A DNA stretch of 64,000 nucleotides from Mucilaginibacter pallidiroseus (GCF_007846085.1 NZ_VOEJ01000004.1:248001-312000), one strand, 5' to 3'. Counted from the stretch's first letter, positions 53,216 through 62,256 are shown. A program made the numbers and translations. Notes: a model not told the origin generated them from the letters alone.

Positions 53216-54240
53216 ACTTAAAATCCTTCCACTTCCCTGCCGAATGGGCACCGCAAACTGCTATGTGGCTTAGCTGGCCGCACAAGGAAGCTTCGTGGCC
53301 GGGTAAACTGGATTTGATATATCCCAAATACTGCGAGTTTATCAAGGTAGTAGCCCAGGGGCAGCTTGTGCGCGTTAACGTGGGCGATCCGCAAATGGAA
53401 GCTTTTGCTAAACAGCAATTGCAAATTGCAGGTGCAGATTTAAGTAAGATCGAGTTTTATCATTTTCCAACTAATGATGCCTGGTGCCGCGATCACGGGC
53501 CGGCTTTTTTGGTTAATTATGATACCAAAGAAAAAGTGATTGTAGACTGGGGGTACAATGCCTGGGGCGATAAATACCCTCCGTATGATCTGGATGATGT
53601 AATCCCTACCAAAATTGCCAACCATTTTAACCTGCCGGTGTATCATCCCGGTATTGTGATGGAAGGTGGCTCGGTAGATTTTAATGGCGCCGGTACAGTT
53701 TTAACCACTACGGCCTGTCTGCTTAACAAAAATCGCAATCCGCATTTAAACCAGGGCCAGATTGAGGAATATCTTCAAAAATTTTACGGCGTTGAGCAAG
53801 TACTCTGGCTTGGCGACGGTATTATTGGCGATGATACCGACGGCCATATTGATGATATTACCCGCTTTGTAAATGAAGATACCGTTATTACCGCCGTTGA
53901 AGAAAACAAAAGCGACGAAAATTACAATATATTACAGGAGAACCTGCAAACGCTGAAAACCATGCGTTTACTTAATGGCAAACAGCTTAACATAGTTGAA
54001 CTGCCAATGCCTGATGCCGTTGTGTATGACGATCAGCGCCTGCCTGCTTCATACGCGAACTTTTACATTGCTAACCAATCTGTAATAGTGCCAACCTATC
54101 GTTCAAGGAATGATGATAAAGCATTAGATATTATCCAAAGCTGCTTTCCCGACCGCAAAGTTGTAGGTATCGATTCTACAGATATTATCTGGGGCCTGGG
54201 TAGTTTTCATTGCCTCAGTCAGCAGGAACCGGCGGTGTAG
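53191..54240 (+). CDS. aguA: Agmatine deiminase
   Basis: 349 residues. Family landmarks: FPAEWAPQTAMWLSWPHKE, DAWCRDHGPAFLVN with catalytic Asp, VMEGGSVDFNGAGTVLTT, DGHIDDITRF with the active-site His, and the nucleophile Cys in GLGSFHCLSQQEP. It converts agmatine to N-carbamoylputrescine and ammonia, feeding aguB just upstream. The first eleven residues (MDYRPSTINLK) come from the S23 element repeat. The family core starts around FHFPAEW (residue 13). No other ATG is close, so the repeat may supply the start codon. Confidence 0.94.
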   Translation: MDYRPSTINLKSFHFPAEWAPQTAMWLSWPHKEASWPGKLDLIYPKYCEFIKVVAQGQLVRVNVGDPQMEAFAKQQLQIAGADLSKIEFYHFPTNDAWCRDHGPAFLVNYDTKEKVIVDWGYNAWGDKYPPYDLDDVIPTKIANHFNLPVYHPGIVMEGGSVDFNGAGTVLTTTACLLNKNRNPHLNQGQIEEYLQKFYGVEQVLWLGDGIIGDDTDGHIDDITRFVNEDTVITAVEENKSDENYNILQENLQTLKTMRLLNGKQLNIVELPMPDAVVYDDQRLPASYANFYIANQSVIVPTYRSRNDDKALDIIQSCFPDRKVVGIDSTDIIWGLGSFHCLSQQEPAV

Positions 54241-54279
54241 ATAGAGCGCGAGCCTGGTGTTTTACTTTTAAAATTTCAT

Positions 54280-54369
54280 GTCATTGCGAAGAGTGCAGCG
54301 ATGTAGTAATCCCCGTAATTGGATCAACCAATAGCGACGGGATTGCCACATTTTTGCGTGCAATAAGAC
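54280..54369. repeat. REP-like palindromic element
   Basis: Left arm GTCATTGCGAAG...GTAATCCC and right arm GGGATTGCC...GCAATAAGAC are imperfectly complementary. It shares its core with the element at 37288-37367. It fills the aguA/54528 gap (287 bases). Confidence 0.6.
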
Positions 54370-54527
54370 CGCCCTTAATCCACCACTAAGTGCCAATTAG
54401 CATTCCCCTAATTTTTTACCGACAATTCTCCCGCACTTACCGACATCTTTAATCATATTGCCAATATAAGGTTGGCTAATCACAATTGTTAATATAGATT
54501 TGATTAACAATAAAAATTACAAACGTC

Positions 54528-55343
54528 ATGTCTAACAATATAAACACCCCTAATAAAACCCCGCAGAGCAAAGCTATTGCAGGGCTAATATTAGTAGCCA
54601 TCGGAGGCTACTTCTTGTTACAGCAATTTGACTTTTTCTTCATTCCCGACTCTGTCGAGCTGTGGCCATTAATTTTGATCTTCATTGGTCTGTACGTTGG
54701 CGGGCGCAGCAATTATAAAAAAACATCGGGCCCTATTCTTATTGGCTTAGGTGCTATTTTTATGGTTACAGAAAACATTAACAATTCCGAGGGCTTTGTA
54801 TGGCCGGTAGCCTTAATGTTCTTAGGTTTCTGGATCTTATCAAAACGTAACAATGCCCAAAGCAGGGCGCAAAACAACGCTTACTGGGATAACAAATACC
54901 AGGCAACGCCTTATGATCCAAACAATCCGCAAGATTTTGTTAACCCGGATGCAGCAACACCGGATGCCGAACAGGGCCCAGCTGCAACCGTGCCACCAAG
55001 CGACGATGATTGGTTGAACGCTACGGCAATATTTGGCGGCTATAACAAAACTATCTTTTCAAAAAACTTCAGAGGGGGCGACATTACCGCAATATTTGGC
55101 GGTACCGAGATTGATTTTACCCAGGCAAATATAAACGGCCGTGTGGTGATTGAGCTTACCCAGGTATTTGGCGGTACCAAGATAATAGTGCCGGCCAACT
55201 GGCAGGTAGTGGCAGATATGGCTGCCGTTTTCGCCGGGGTGGATGATAAGCGTATTAAAACTGCGCAAAATATAAACAGCGACAAGGTGCTGGTACTAAA
55301 AGGCACCTCGTTATTTGCAGGCGTTGATATCCGCAGCTATTAA
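54528..55343 (+). CDS. Membrane protein with LiaF/YvqF-like C-terminal domain
   Basis: 271 residues. Four short hydrophobic helices lie near the N-terminus (about 18-105: GLILVAIGGYFLLQQFDFFF, PLILIFIGLYVGG, PILIGLGAIFMV, WPVALMFLGFWIL), then a Pro/Gln linker, then repeated IFGG units (ATAIFGGYNK, ITAIFGGTEIDF, TQVFGGTKIIV) of the LiaF C-terminal type. LiaF-like proteins sense cell-envelope stress and inhibit a histidine kinase. Here it heads a LytS/LytTR operon, which supports a sensory role. Confidence 0.82.
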   Translation: MSNNINTPNKTPQSKAIAGLILVAIGGYFLLQQFDFFFIPDSVELWPLILIFIGLYVGGRSNYKKTSGPILIGLGAIFMVTENINNSEGFVWPVALMFLGFWILSKRNNAQSRAQNNAYWDNKYQATPYDPNNPQDFVNPDAATPDAEQGPAATVPPSDDDWLNATAIFGGYNKTIFSKNFRGGDITAIFGGTEIDFTQANINGRVVIELTQVFGGTKIIVPANWQVVADMAAVFAGVDDKRIKTAQNINSDKVLVLKGTSLFAGVDIRSY

Positions 55344-55367
55344 TATTCATTAAATAAACTACTGATT

Positions 55368-55703
55368 ATGAACTGGTACGTAGCAAAATTGGTGTTCAGG
55401 GTAATAAGCGGAAACGGTGAGCATAATGCCCAATTTGATGAACAACTGCGGTTGATTAAAGCTGATGACGAGCGCGAGGCCTTTGAAAAGGCAAGCAATA
55501 TTGGCCATGCCAACCAGGATAGCTTTTTAAATGTGCAAAAGCAAACGGTTAAATGGCAGTTTATTGATGTAGCCGAGCTTAATGCCATTAGCGGCCTTAA
55601 CGATGGTGCCGAACTGTACTACAACATACATGAAGCCCCCGATCCGGATTTGTATATTGCATGGGCACATCATAAAGGTGCTTTGCTTGGCGTAAAAAAC
55701 TAA
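55368..55703 (+). CDS. DUF4288 family protein
   Basis: 111 residues. MNWYVAKLVFRVISGNGEHN at the start, ADDEREAFEKASNIG in the middle and the KWQFIDVAEL strand fit DUF4288, a small alpha/beta domain of unknown function. It sits inside the signalling operon, 24 bases after the LiaF-like gene and 21 before the kinase, so it may modulate it. No membrane part, no signal. Confidence 0.78.
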   Translation: MNWYVAKLVFRVISGNGEHNAQFDEQLRLIKADDEREAFEKASNIGHANQDSFLNVQKQTVKWQFIDVAELNAISGLNDGAELYYNIHEAPDPDLYIAWAHHKGALLGVKN

Positions 55704-55724
55704 TTATCATAAAAAACCAAAACC

Positions 55725-56759
55725 TTGGCTTCACCAAATACTACGCCATCAAAGCTATTAGCTGCCTTTGCCATTTGCGGATTGGCATGGGCTGCTATGC
55801 AGGGCTATATTATTCACAGTTTCGGGTTCACCTGGCTTACCGCCATTACCGATAGTGTGCTTAATGTTGCCCTGTTGGCAATTGCCTGCTGGCTTATCAA
55901 TAATAACCTGCGCTACTATCAGCCCGATAAGGAAAGTTACTTTTACTTATTTATTTGGTGTGCTGCTTTAGCAGCTGCCTGCGTGGCAGGGTGCCGCTAC
56001 ATTTTGCCTTTATTTAATATGGGCGATGTGTACAACAATTTCTTACAGCAATCATTGGTTTTACGGGCTTTCACTGTATTCCTGGCAATAGGGTGGATGG
56101 CTATGATAAGCGCCCTTTGGTACACCCAGCTTGATCATAAACGCACAGAAGAACGTAAAACGGAGGCCGAAAAGCTTGCCCGCGATGCCGAGCTTTACAA
56201 TTTGCGCCAACAATTGCAGCCGCACTTTTTGTTCAATAGCTTAAACTCTATCAACGCACTTATTGGCTTTAAACCTGATATGGCCAGGCAGATGATACAC
56301 CAGCTATCGGATTTTTTGCGTGGCACGTTAAAAAAGGACGAGCAGCTATTGGTGTCTCTAACAGATGAGTTGGCCCATTTAAACCTATATCTTGAAATTG
56401 AAAAGGTACGTTTTGGCCACCGCCTGCAAACCGAAATAAGCTGCGATAAAGCCTGCGGCGAAGCTATGCTGCCGTCGTTACTGTTGCAACCTCTTGTTGA
56501 GAATGCTATTAAATTTGGCTTGTACGACACAACTGATGCCGTTACCATAAGCGTACGTGCCGAAATGGAGGAACAGTACCTCATCATCATGATCCAAAAC
56601 CCCTATGACCCCAAAACGTCGAGGCCGCGCAAAGGTACCGGTTTTGGCCTTAGCGGGGTGCAGCGCAGGCTTTATTTGATATTTGCGCGCAACGATCTGA
56701 TGGAAACTCACGCAAATGATAATATATTTACAACCATTATAAAAGTACCGCAGCTATGA
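55725..56759 (+). CDS. LytS-type sensor histidine kinase
   Basis: 344 residues from a TTG start. Four hydrophobic helices (about 10-130), then the His_kinase domain with NLRQQLQPHFLFNSLNSINAL (phospho-His) and an HATPase-like tail (LLQPLVENAIKFGL, GTGFGLSGVQRRL). It should phosphorylate the LytTR regulator whose ATG overlaps its TGA (ATGA). The sensor is short, so input likely comes from the LiaF-like protein upstream. Confidence 0.92.
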   Translation: MASPNTTPSKLLAAFAICGLAWAAMQGYIIHSFGFTWLTAITDSVLNVALLAIACWLINNNLRYYQPDKESYFYLFIWCAALAAACVAGCRYILPLFNMGDVYNNFLQQSLVLRAFTVFLAIGWMAMISALWYTQLDHKRTEERKTEAEKLARDAELYNLRQQLQPHFLFNSLNSINALIGFKPDMARQMIHQLSDFLRGTLKKDEQLLVSLTDELAHLNLYLEIEKVRFGHRLQTEISCDKACGEAMLPSLLLQPLVENAIKFGLYDTTDAVTISVRAEMEEQYLIIMIQNPYDPKTSRPRKGTGFGLSGVQRRLYLIFARNDLMETHANDNIFTTIIKVPQL

Positions 56760-57505
56760 AACGCGCTTTGATTATTGATGACGAGCCTTTGGCACGTATG
56801 GTTGTATTGGAATATTTGCAAGATTTTAAAGATAAGATTGAAGTGCTGCAGGAGTGTGGTGACGGCTTTGAGGGCCTTAAGGCCATACAGCAGCACCAAC
56901 CCGACTTGATTTTTTTGGACGTACAAATGCCCAAAATAAACGGCTTTGAAATGTTGGAACTGGTGGATAATCCGCCAGCGGTGATATTTGCTACCGCTTT
57001 TGATGAATACGCCATTAAAGCGTTTGAGGCTCACGCTGTTGATTATTTGCTTAAGCCATTCAGTAAAGAGCGATTTTCAAAAGCTATTAAGAAATACATT
57101 GCGCAGGCTCCAACGGCTGCAACAGTAGCAAAGGGTACAGAAACCTTGCTGGAGGCCGCTGCGCAATCACCGGCGCAAAACGAACGTATTGTGGTTAAAA
57201 CCGGTACCAAGGTTAAAATTATATCGGTACTGGATGTAGAGTATCTGCAGGCCGATGATGACTACGTAAGCGTGGTTACCGCCGAAGGTGCGTTCCTGAA
57301 AAATAAAACAATGGCGTTTTTCGAGAAAATACTCGATCCGAAATATTTTGTGCGTGTGCATCGTTCATATATCATAGCCATACAACAAATTACCCGCTTA
57401 GACCCATACGAGAAAGACAGCCACTTGGCCATCTTAAAATCAGGTGCCAAAATACCAGTAAGTAAAACGGGGTACGTGAAATTGAAACAAGTGTTGGGGA
57501 TTTAA
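56756..57505 (+). CDS. LytTR-family response regulator
   Basis: 249 residues: receiver (LIIDDEPLARMVV, phospho-Asp in LIFLDVQMPKING, Lys in YLLKPFSKERF) and a C-terminal LytTR DNA-binding domain (VVKTGTKVKIISVLDVEYLQ, YFVRVHRSYIIAIQQI). Four-base overlap with the kinase gene implies translational coupling. Its target promoters are not evident in the window. Confidence 0.94.
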   Translation: MKRALIIDDEPLARMVVLEYLQDFKDKIEVLQECGDGFEGLKAIQQHQPDLIFLDVQMPKINGFEMLELVDNPPAVIFATAFDEYAIKAFEAHAVDYLLKPFSKERFSKAIKKYIAQAPTAATVAKGTETLLEAAAQSPAQNERIVVKTGTKVKIISVLDVEYLQADDDYVSVVTAEGAFLKNKTMAFFEKILDPKYFVRVHRSYIIAIQQITRLDPYEKDSHLAILKSGAKIPVSKTGYVKLKQVLGI

Positions 57506-57512
57506 GAGTATC

Positions 57513-58073
57513 ATGAACAACGTTTTTATCGGAACCTACTTCATTTGGTTACTGTCCGAGATTGTGCTTAACCGGATGCTGCACTCAAAAAGTACGGATA
57601 AGCAGGGTGCCGACAAAAATTCACTATTAATTATTTGGATAATTGTAGTTGCAGCGGTTGCCGCAGCGCTTTTTATCTCTATGAGTATTTACATCCCAAT
57701 AGCACAATTTAAAGCTATAAGATATATTGGGCTGGGCGTAATTCTGTTAGGCATCATACTCAGGTTTGTTGCCGTAATTACATTAGGCAAATATTTTACG
57801 GTTGATGTCACCATAAGGGAGGGGCACCAGTTGGTAAAAAGAGGTTTCTATAAATACTTCCGTCATCCTTCTTACACAGCGTCGCTGCTTACTTTTATTG
57901 GCTTTGGTATATCGCTAAATAACATCATCAGCCTGGCTGTAGTTGTGGTGGCTGTTATTGCTGCTTTTAAAATGCGCATCAACATCGAAGAAAAAACCCT
58001 GACTGATCAGTTTGGCGAGAAGTATACACAGTATAAGAAAGAAGCCTGGGGATTGATTCCTTTTATACATTAG
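57513..58073 (+). CDS. Isoprenylcysteine carboxyl methyltransferase-family membrane protein
   Basis: 186 residues with about five transmembrane helices. The C-terminal signature GFYKYFRHPSYTASLLTFIGFG, then EEKTLTDQFGEKYTQYKKE, is that of ICMT/phospholipid methyltransferase (PEMT-like) proteins. It probably methylates a lipid or thiol. It starts 7 bases after the LytTR gene, so it is the last gene of the operon. The substrate is unknown. Confidence 0.88.
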   Translation: MNNVFIGTYFIWLLSEIVLNRMLHSKSTDKQGADKNSLLIIWIIVVAAVAAALFISMSIYIPIAQFKAIRYIGLGVILLGIILRFVAVITLGKYFTVDVTIREGHQLVKRGFYKYFRHPSYTASLLTFIGFGISLNNIISLAVVVVAVIAAFKMRINIEEKTLTDQFGEKYTQYKKEAWGLIPFIH

Positions 58074-58092
58074 CTTTGATTGAAGAGATTGA

Positions 58093-58184
58093 TGTCATTC
58101 TGAGCGATAGCGAACAATCTAATTGCAACCGTACTTAAGAATGCAGTGTTTATCATAGATCCTTCGCTTTCGCTCAAGATGACA
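58093..58184. repeat. REP-like palindromic element, second family
   Basis: Arms TGTCATTCTGAGCGATAGCG (58093 on) and CGCTTTCGCTCAAGATGACA (to 58184), complementary at about 25 of 29 positions. It is the common CATTCTGAGCGAAGCGAAGGATCT-type dispersed element, placed between convergent genes. Confidence 0.75.
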
Positions 58185-58249
58185 GACTTTATTGTATTCT
58201 AGAGTTAAAGGTAGATAATATCATATCGCCATTTCGGCGGACGAAGATT

Positions 58250-58525
58250 TTACTCTGCTAACAATACCATCCAGGCTTCGTCGGTACGGCCAGTTGCCAA
58301 CAACTGTTTTGCTTTTAAATGTAGTTGCAAATCGCGTGTTTGCGTGTCGCCAATGGTGGCATCAAATAAATCCTTTATCTCTTCGCGTTGTGTATAGGCT
58401 GCTATCTCTTCATCGGATGGGAGTGCGGCTACACTGCCCAGTTGCTCCAAATCAGTTGCCGATAATACTTTTGAGTTGCGTACAGCATGTGGAATTGCAT
58501 CCAAGCCAATAACAGGAGTAGCCAT
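58250..58525 (-). CDS. Small hypothetical protein coupled to the FAH-family gene
   Basis: 91 residues, acidic and helical, no signal. Its ATG directly follows the TAA of the FAH-family gene (TAAATG), so the two are translated together. No family is recognised. Context makes a link with tyrosine catabolism possible but unproven. Confidence 0.65.
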   Translation of the reverse strand: MATPVIGLDAIPHAVRNSKVLSATDLEQLGSVAALPSDEEIAAYTQREEIKDLFDATIGDTQTRDLQLHLKAKQLLATGRTDEAWMVLLAE

Positions 58526-59521
58526 TTATTTCTTAAGATTAAGTATTGAAAAATCGCTGTCGCTTTTTTTGATAATATTACCAAGCACACCAAGGCCTGT
58601 CACTTCCATTTCTACAAGGTCATTCGGTTGCAGCCACTGTGTTTTATAGTTTGTATCGTTTAACAAGCCGGTGCCGTTAAGCTCAAGAAAGCAGCCGGTA
58701 CCAACAGTGCCGGAGCCAATTACGTCGCCCGGTAAAACATCGCATCCGTAGGCGGCACGTTCAGTGATCTCGGCAAACGTCCAATCCATGTCGGCCATGT
58801 TACCGCGGCTCACTTCCTTACCATTTACGTGGCAAAGCATTTCAAGGTTGTATGTGTTGCCGGTGTGGCCATCCTTAGTGTTTGTTAAGTGCGGTTCCAG
58901 CTCATCGGGCGTTACCAGCCAGGGGCCAATAACAGTGCTAAAATCTTTACCTTTTGCAGGGCCAAGGTTCAGCAGCATTTCCTCCATCTGCAGGGTGCGG
59001 GCACTCATATCGTTCATGATCATGAAGCCGGCAATGTAGCTGTCGGCTTCAGCTGCTTTTATATTACGGCCTTTTTTATTGAGTACCACAGCTACTTCAA
59101 GTTCAAAGTCCAGCTTGTCGAAATGGTCGGGCATGCACTCAATCTCTCCGGGGCCTTGTATGGCGTTATGGTTGGTGAAGTAAAACACAGGGTACTGGTC
59201 AAATTCGGGAATCATATCCACTCCACGATTACGTCGAGCCGTTTCCACATGTTGCCTAAAGGCGTAAGCATCCCTGCATGATGTTGGGTGCGGTACCGGT
59301 GCCATCAGCTCAAAAAACAATTCCTGCCTTGCTTCTAATTCACCGCTCTTTATTGCCCTATCAACCTTTTTAGCGTGTTCCATCAACTCGTCGCCACCCC
59401 ATAAAAATGCAATCATATTATCAGGGATGAGCTTATCGCACGAGTGTAGGTTGTAAATGTGGCCATCTATAAAAATGCCCAGGTGCTCGCGGTCTTCCGT
59501 TTTGTATGATACTAACTTCAT
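58526..59521 (-). CDS. Fumarylacetoacetate hydrolase family protein
   Basis: 331 residues. The FAH C-terminal domain carries the Asp/Glu metal site (FELEVAVVLNKKGRNI), IMNDMSARTLQMEE and LLPGDVIGSGTVGTGCFLELN. Its length fits fumarylacetoacetase-like enzymes of Bacteroidota. Beside hppD, hmgA and the aromatic hydroxylase it most likely cleaves fumarylacetoacetate to fumarate and acetoacetate, the end of the pathway. The isomerase that makes its substrate is not in this window. The assignment within the FAH superfamily rests on context. Confidence 0.88.
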   Translation of the reverse strand: MKLVSYKTEDREHLGIFIDGHIYNLHSCDKLIPDNMIAFLWGGDELMEHAKKVDRAIKSGELEARQELFFELMAPVPHPTSCRDAYAFRQHVETARRNRGVDMIPEFDQYPVFYFTNHNAIQGPGEIECMPDHFDKLDFELEVAVVLNKKGRNIKAAEADSYIAGFMIMNDMSARTLQMEEMLLNLGPAKGKDFSTVIGPWLVTPDELEPHLTNTKDGHTGNTYNLEMLCHVNGKEVSRGNMADMDWTFAEITERAAYGCDVLPGDVIGSGTVGTGCFLELNGTGLLNDTNYKTQWLQPNDLVEMEVTGLGVLGNIIKKSDSDFSILNLKK

Positions 59522-59700
59522 GGATGTGGCATTAATTGGTTATGTCAAAATTAAGCATTTTAATTACCAACAACCAATCCGTCAACCGTTGGTTAAACTG
59601 ACTTTATCCGCGTCGATCCTGTTACTTGTAAATCCCCGTATTTGCATGTGTCAAACCATTATTACTAATTTGCCGTTCCGTTATAAACCAATAAAACCAA

Positions 59701-61479
59701 ATGAGTGCTTTCAATGATTTTAATAACCCGCAGGTTGCGGCGTTGCCCCGTCATTTAAAACAATTTATTGTAAACCAGCACTACGAGCACTACACCCCCA
59801 TAGATCATGCTGTGTGGCGCTACGTTATGCGGCAAAATTACAGCTACCTAAAGGATGTAGCTTACTACCCATACATACCAGGCCTGCAAAAGGCCGGACT
59901 AACCATTGAAAAAATACCCGACCTGCAGGATATGAATACTGCACTGGCTAAAATTGGCTGGGGTGCAGTGACGGTTGACGGCTTTATACCACCTGCAGCC
60001 TTCATGGAATACCAGGCTCACCGGGTATTGGTTATTGCAGCAGATATACGCCAATTAAATCATATAGAATACACGCCAGCCCCCGATATTATCCACGAGT
60101 CGGCAGGGCATGCACCCATCATTGCAGATAAAGATTACCATGAGTACCTGAGTTATTTTGGATCGATAGGGGCGAAGGCGATGTTCAGCGCGCAAGATTT
60201 TGAGCTATACGAGGCCATTCGCCGGTTATCTATCCTCAAAGAAATGCCCGATGCAAACGCTGCCGACATTGAACAAGCCGAAGCCCAAGTGGCCAATCAG
60301 CAGGAAAATATGGGCGAGCCATCTGAAATGGCGCTACTGAGCCGCCTGCACTGGTGGACGGTTGAGTACGGCTTAATAGGAACGCTTGATGATCCTAAAA
60401 TATACGGCGCCGGGTTGCTGTCGTCAATTGGTGAGAGTGCCAGCTGCATGACAGCGAATGTTAAAAAGCTCCCTTACACCATAGATGCCTTAAATTACAG
60501 CTATGATATTACCAAAACTCAACCCCAGCTTTTTGTAACTCCAACCTTCCAAAATCTCATAGATGTATTAGAGCAATTTGCCAATAATATGGCTTTTAGG
60601 CGGGGTGGTGCCTATGGGATGCAAAAGGCAATTGAAAGTAAAAACACCTGCACTGCTGTTTACAGCTCGGGCCTGCAGGTGTCAGGTACGTTTACTGATA
60701 TGGTAACCGACGAAAAAGGATTGCCGGTTTATATAAAAACCACAGGACCATCAGCTTTAGCAATTGGTAATAAGCAACTGGCCTGGCATGGCAAAAGCTA
60801 TCATAAAGATGGTTTCAGCTCGCCGGTGGGGCGTTTAAAGGGAAAGGCTAAGCCGTTGGAAGAATTTACTGTTGACGAACTTAATGCCATAGGCATAAAA
60901 CAAGGGCAGCAGGTAACATTGGATTTTGAAGGTGCCACACGGGTTATTGGTAAAGTCGAGATGATTCGCGGCGAAGCCGGCAAGATACAGCTGATCACAT
61001 TTACCGATTGTACGGTTACTAACGGCATGGGAGAAACCCTTTTTAACCCGGCCTGGGGCACTTATGATATGGCGGTAGGGGAGCGCATAGTTTCTGTTTT
61101 TGGCGGCGCGGCTGATAAGGATGCTTTTTTGGAGGTAATCTATCGCTCAAACACGGCCACCCATCATCCACAGCATGACTACCGCACACTCGAGCTGCAC
61201 AAGCTTTACCAGCAGGTGCGTAACAGGCGCAACAAAGGTGGCGACCTCGGTTTTTTAGGCAATGTATGGATGATGTTGCAACGTTACCATCACGACGATT
61301 GGCTATGCGCTTTGGAGATTCTTGAACTACTGGAACACGAAGATGCCGAAGTAAATCTTGCCGCGGAAATAAGGCAGTTCCTGGAACATAAAGCAGCTAA
61401 CCAACCCGAATACAAAAAGCTGATAACAGATGGCTTGTACTTGATTAAGCATCCGGTTGAAGAGAAATTGGTGGTGTAA
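59701..61479 (+). CDS. Aromatic amino acid hydroxylase (phenylalanine 4-monooxygenase-like) with long C-terminal extension
   Basis: 592 residues, against about 260-300 in most bacterial enzymes. The catalytic domain is at the N-terminus: DIIHESAGHAPII (His ligands at 132 and 137), WWTVEYGLIGTLDDP (Glu about 222), and KIYGAGLLSSIGESASC. It hydroxylates phenylalanine to tyrosine using a pterin. Beyond about residue 290 lies some 300 residues of no family I know (VYSSGLQVSGTF, TDCTVTNGMGETLFN, FLGNVWMMLQRYHHDD). It is divergent from the FAH-family gene (179-base gap), consistent with shared function. Confidence 0.9.
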   Translation: MSAFNDFNNPQVAALPRHLKQFIVNQHYEHYTPIDHAVWRYVMRQNYSYLKDVAYYPYIPGLQKAGLTIEKIPDLQDMNTALAKIGWGAVTVDGFIPPAAFMEYQAHRVLVIAADIRQLNHIEYTPAPDIIHESAGHAPIIADKDYHEYLSYFGSIGAKAMFSAQDFELYEAIRRLSILKEMPDANAADIEQAEAQVANQQENMGEPSEMALLSRLHWWTVEYGLIGTLDDPKIYGAGLLSSIGESASCMTANVKKLPYTIDALNYSYDITKTQPQLFVTPTFQNLIDVLEQFANNMAFRRGGAYGMQKAIESKNTCTAVYSSGLQVSGTFTDMVTDEKGLPVYIKTTGPSALAIGNKQLAWHGKSYHKDGFSSPVGRLKGKAKPLEEFTVDELNAIGIKQGQQVTLDFEGATRVIGKVEMIRGEAGKIQLITFTDCTVTNGMGETLFNPAWGTYDMAVGERIVSVFGGAADKDAFLEVIYRSNTATHHPQHDYRTLELHKLYQQVRNRRNKGGDLGFLGNVWMMLQRYHHDDWLCALEILELLEHEDAEVNLAAEIRQFLEHKAANQPEYKKLITDGLYLIKHPVEEKLVV

Positions 61480-61532
61480 TAAAATTATTAGCTTTGCCTG
61501 CTAGGATACTCCGTAAAGGAAAAATTTGAACT

Positions 61533-62237
61533 ATGAATATTATTATTACAGGCGCCAGCAGCGGCGTTGGTTTTGAGGCCGTTTTAGAATTGATACTTTC
61601 GGGCAAGCATAAGGTAATTGCTTTAGCCCGTTCCCAAGATAAATTAACAAAGTTACTTGAAATTGCAAAAGGACTTAATCCTGAATGCGAGCTGTATGCC
61701 ATTGCGTTTGATATTGTGCATGATGATTACCAAGGCTTGCAGCAATTTATAAGGGCAAATTTTGATGGTAAGATAGATGCCCTCGTAAACAATGCCGGTG
61801 TTTTAATTAATAAGCCGTTTATGGACCTTGATGAGGCCGATTTTGTGGAAATGCTGCAAAGCAACTACATAGGCCATGTGCGCATCATTCAAAGCCTGAC
61901 CGGCTTTATGGGCGAAGGCTCACATATCTTAAACATAGGCAGTATGGGCGGCGTTCAGGGGAGCGCAAAGTTTGCCGGGCTGTCGGCTTATTCGGCCAGC
62001 AAAGCTGCTCTACATGTGCTTACCGAATGCCTGGCTCAGGAGTTTGCCGAAAAGGGTATTAAAGTTAATTGCCTTGCCTTGGGTTCGGCACAAACAGAAA
62101 TGCTTGAGAAAGCCTTCCCTGGCTATGAGTCGCCGGTTATGGCATTTGAAATGGGTAAATATATTGCCGATTTTGCACTTACCGGGCATCGCTTCTTTAA
62201 TGGTAAAATTTTACCGGTTGCGGTAACTACGCCTTAG
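61533..62237 (+). CDS. Short-chain dehydrogenase/reductase
   Basis: 234 residues. The nucleotide-binding loop is ITGASSGVGFEAV, followed by NNAGVL, the catalytic Ser in ILNIGSMGG, and YSASKAAL with Tyr and Lys. It is a classic SDR reducing or oxidising an unknown alcohol or ketone with NAD(P)H. It lies 53 bases after the hydroxylase gene on the same strand and may share its transcript. Confidence 0.9.
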   Translation: MNIIITGASSGVGFEAVLELILSGKHKVIALARSQDKLTKLLEIAKGLNPECELYAIAFDIVHDDYQGLQQFIRANFDGKIDALVNNAGVLINKPFMDLDEADFVEMLQSNYIGHVRIIQSLTGFMGEGSHILNIGSMGGVQGSAKFAGLSAYSASKAALHVLTECLAQEFAEKGIKVNCLALGSAQTEMLEKAFPGYESPVMAFEMGKYIADFALTGHRFFNGKILPVAVTTP

Positions 62238-62256
62238 TTTCTTAAATAGAATAGTG

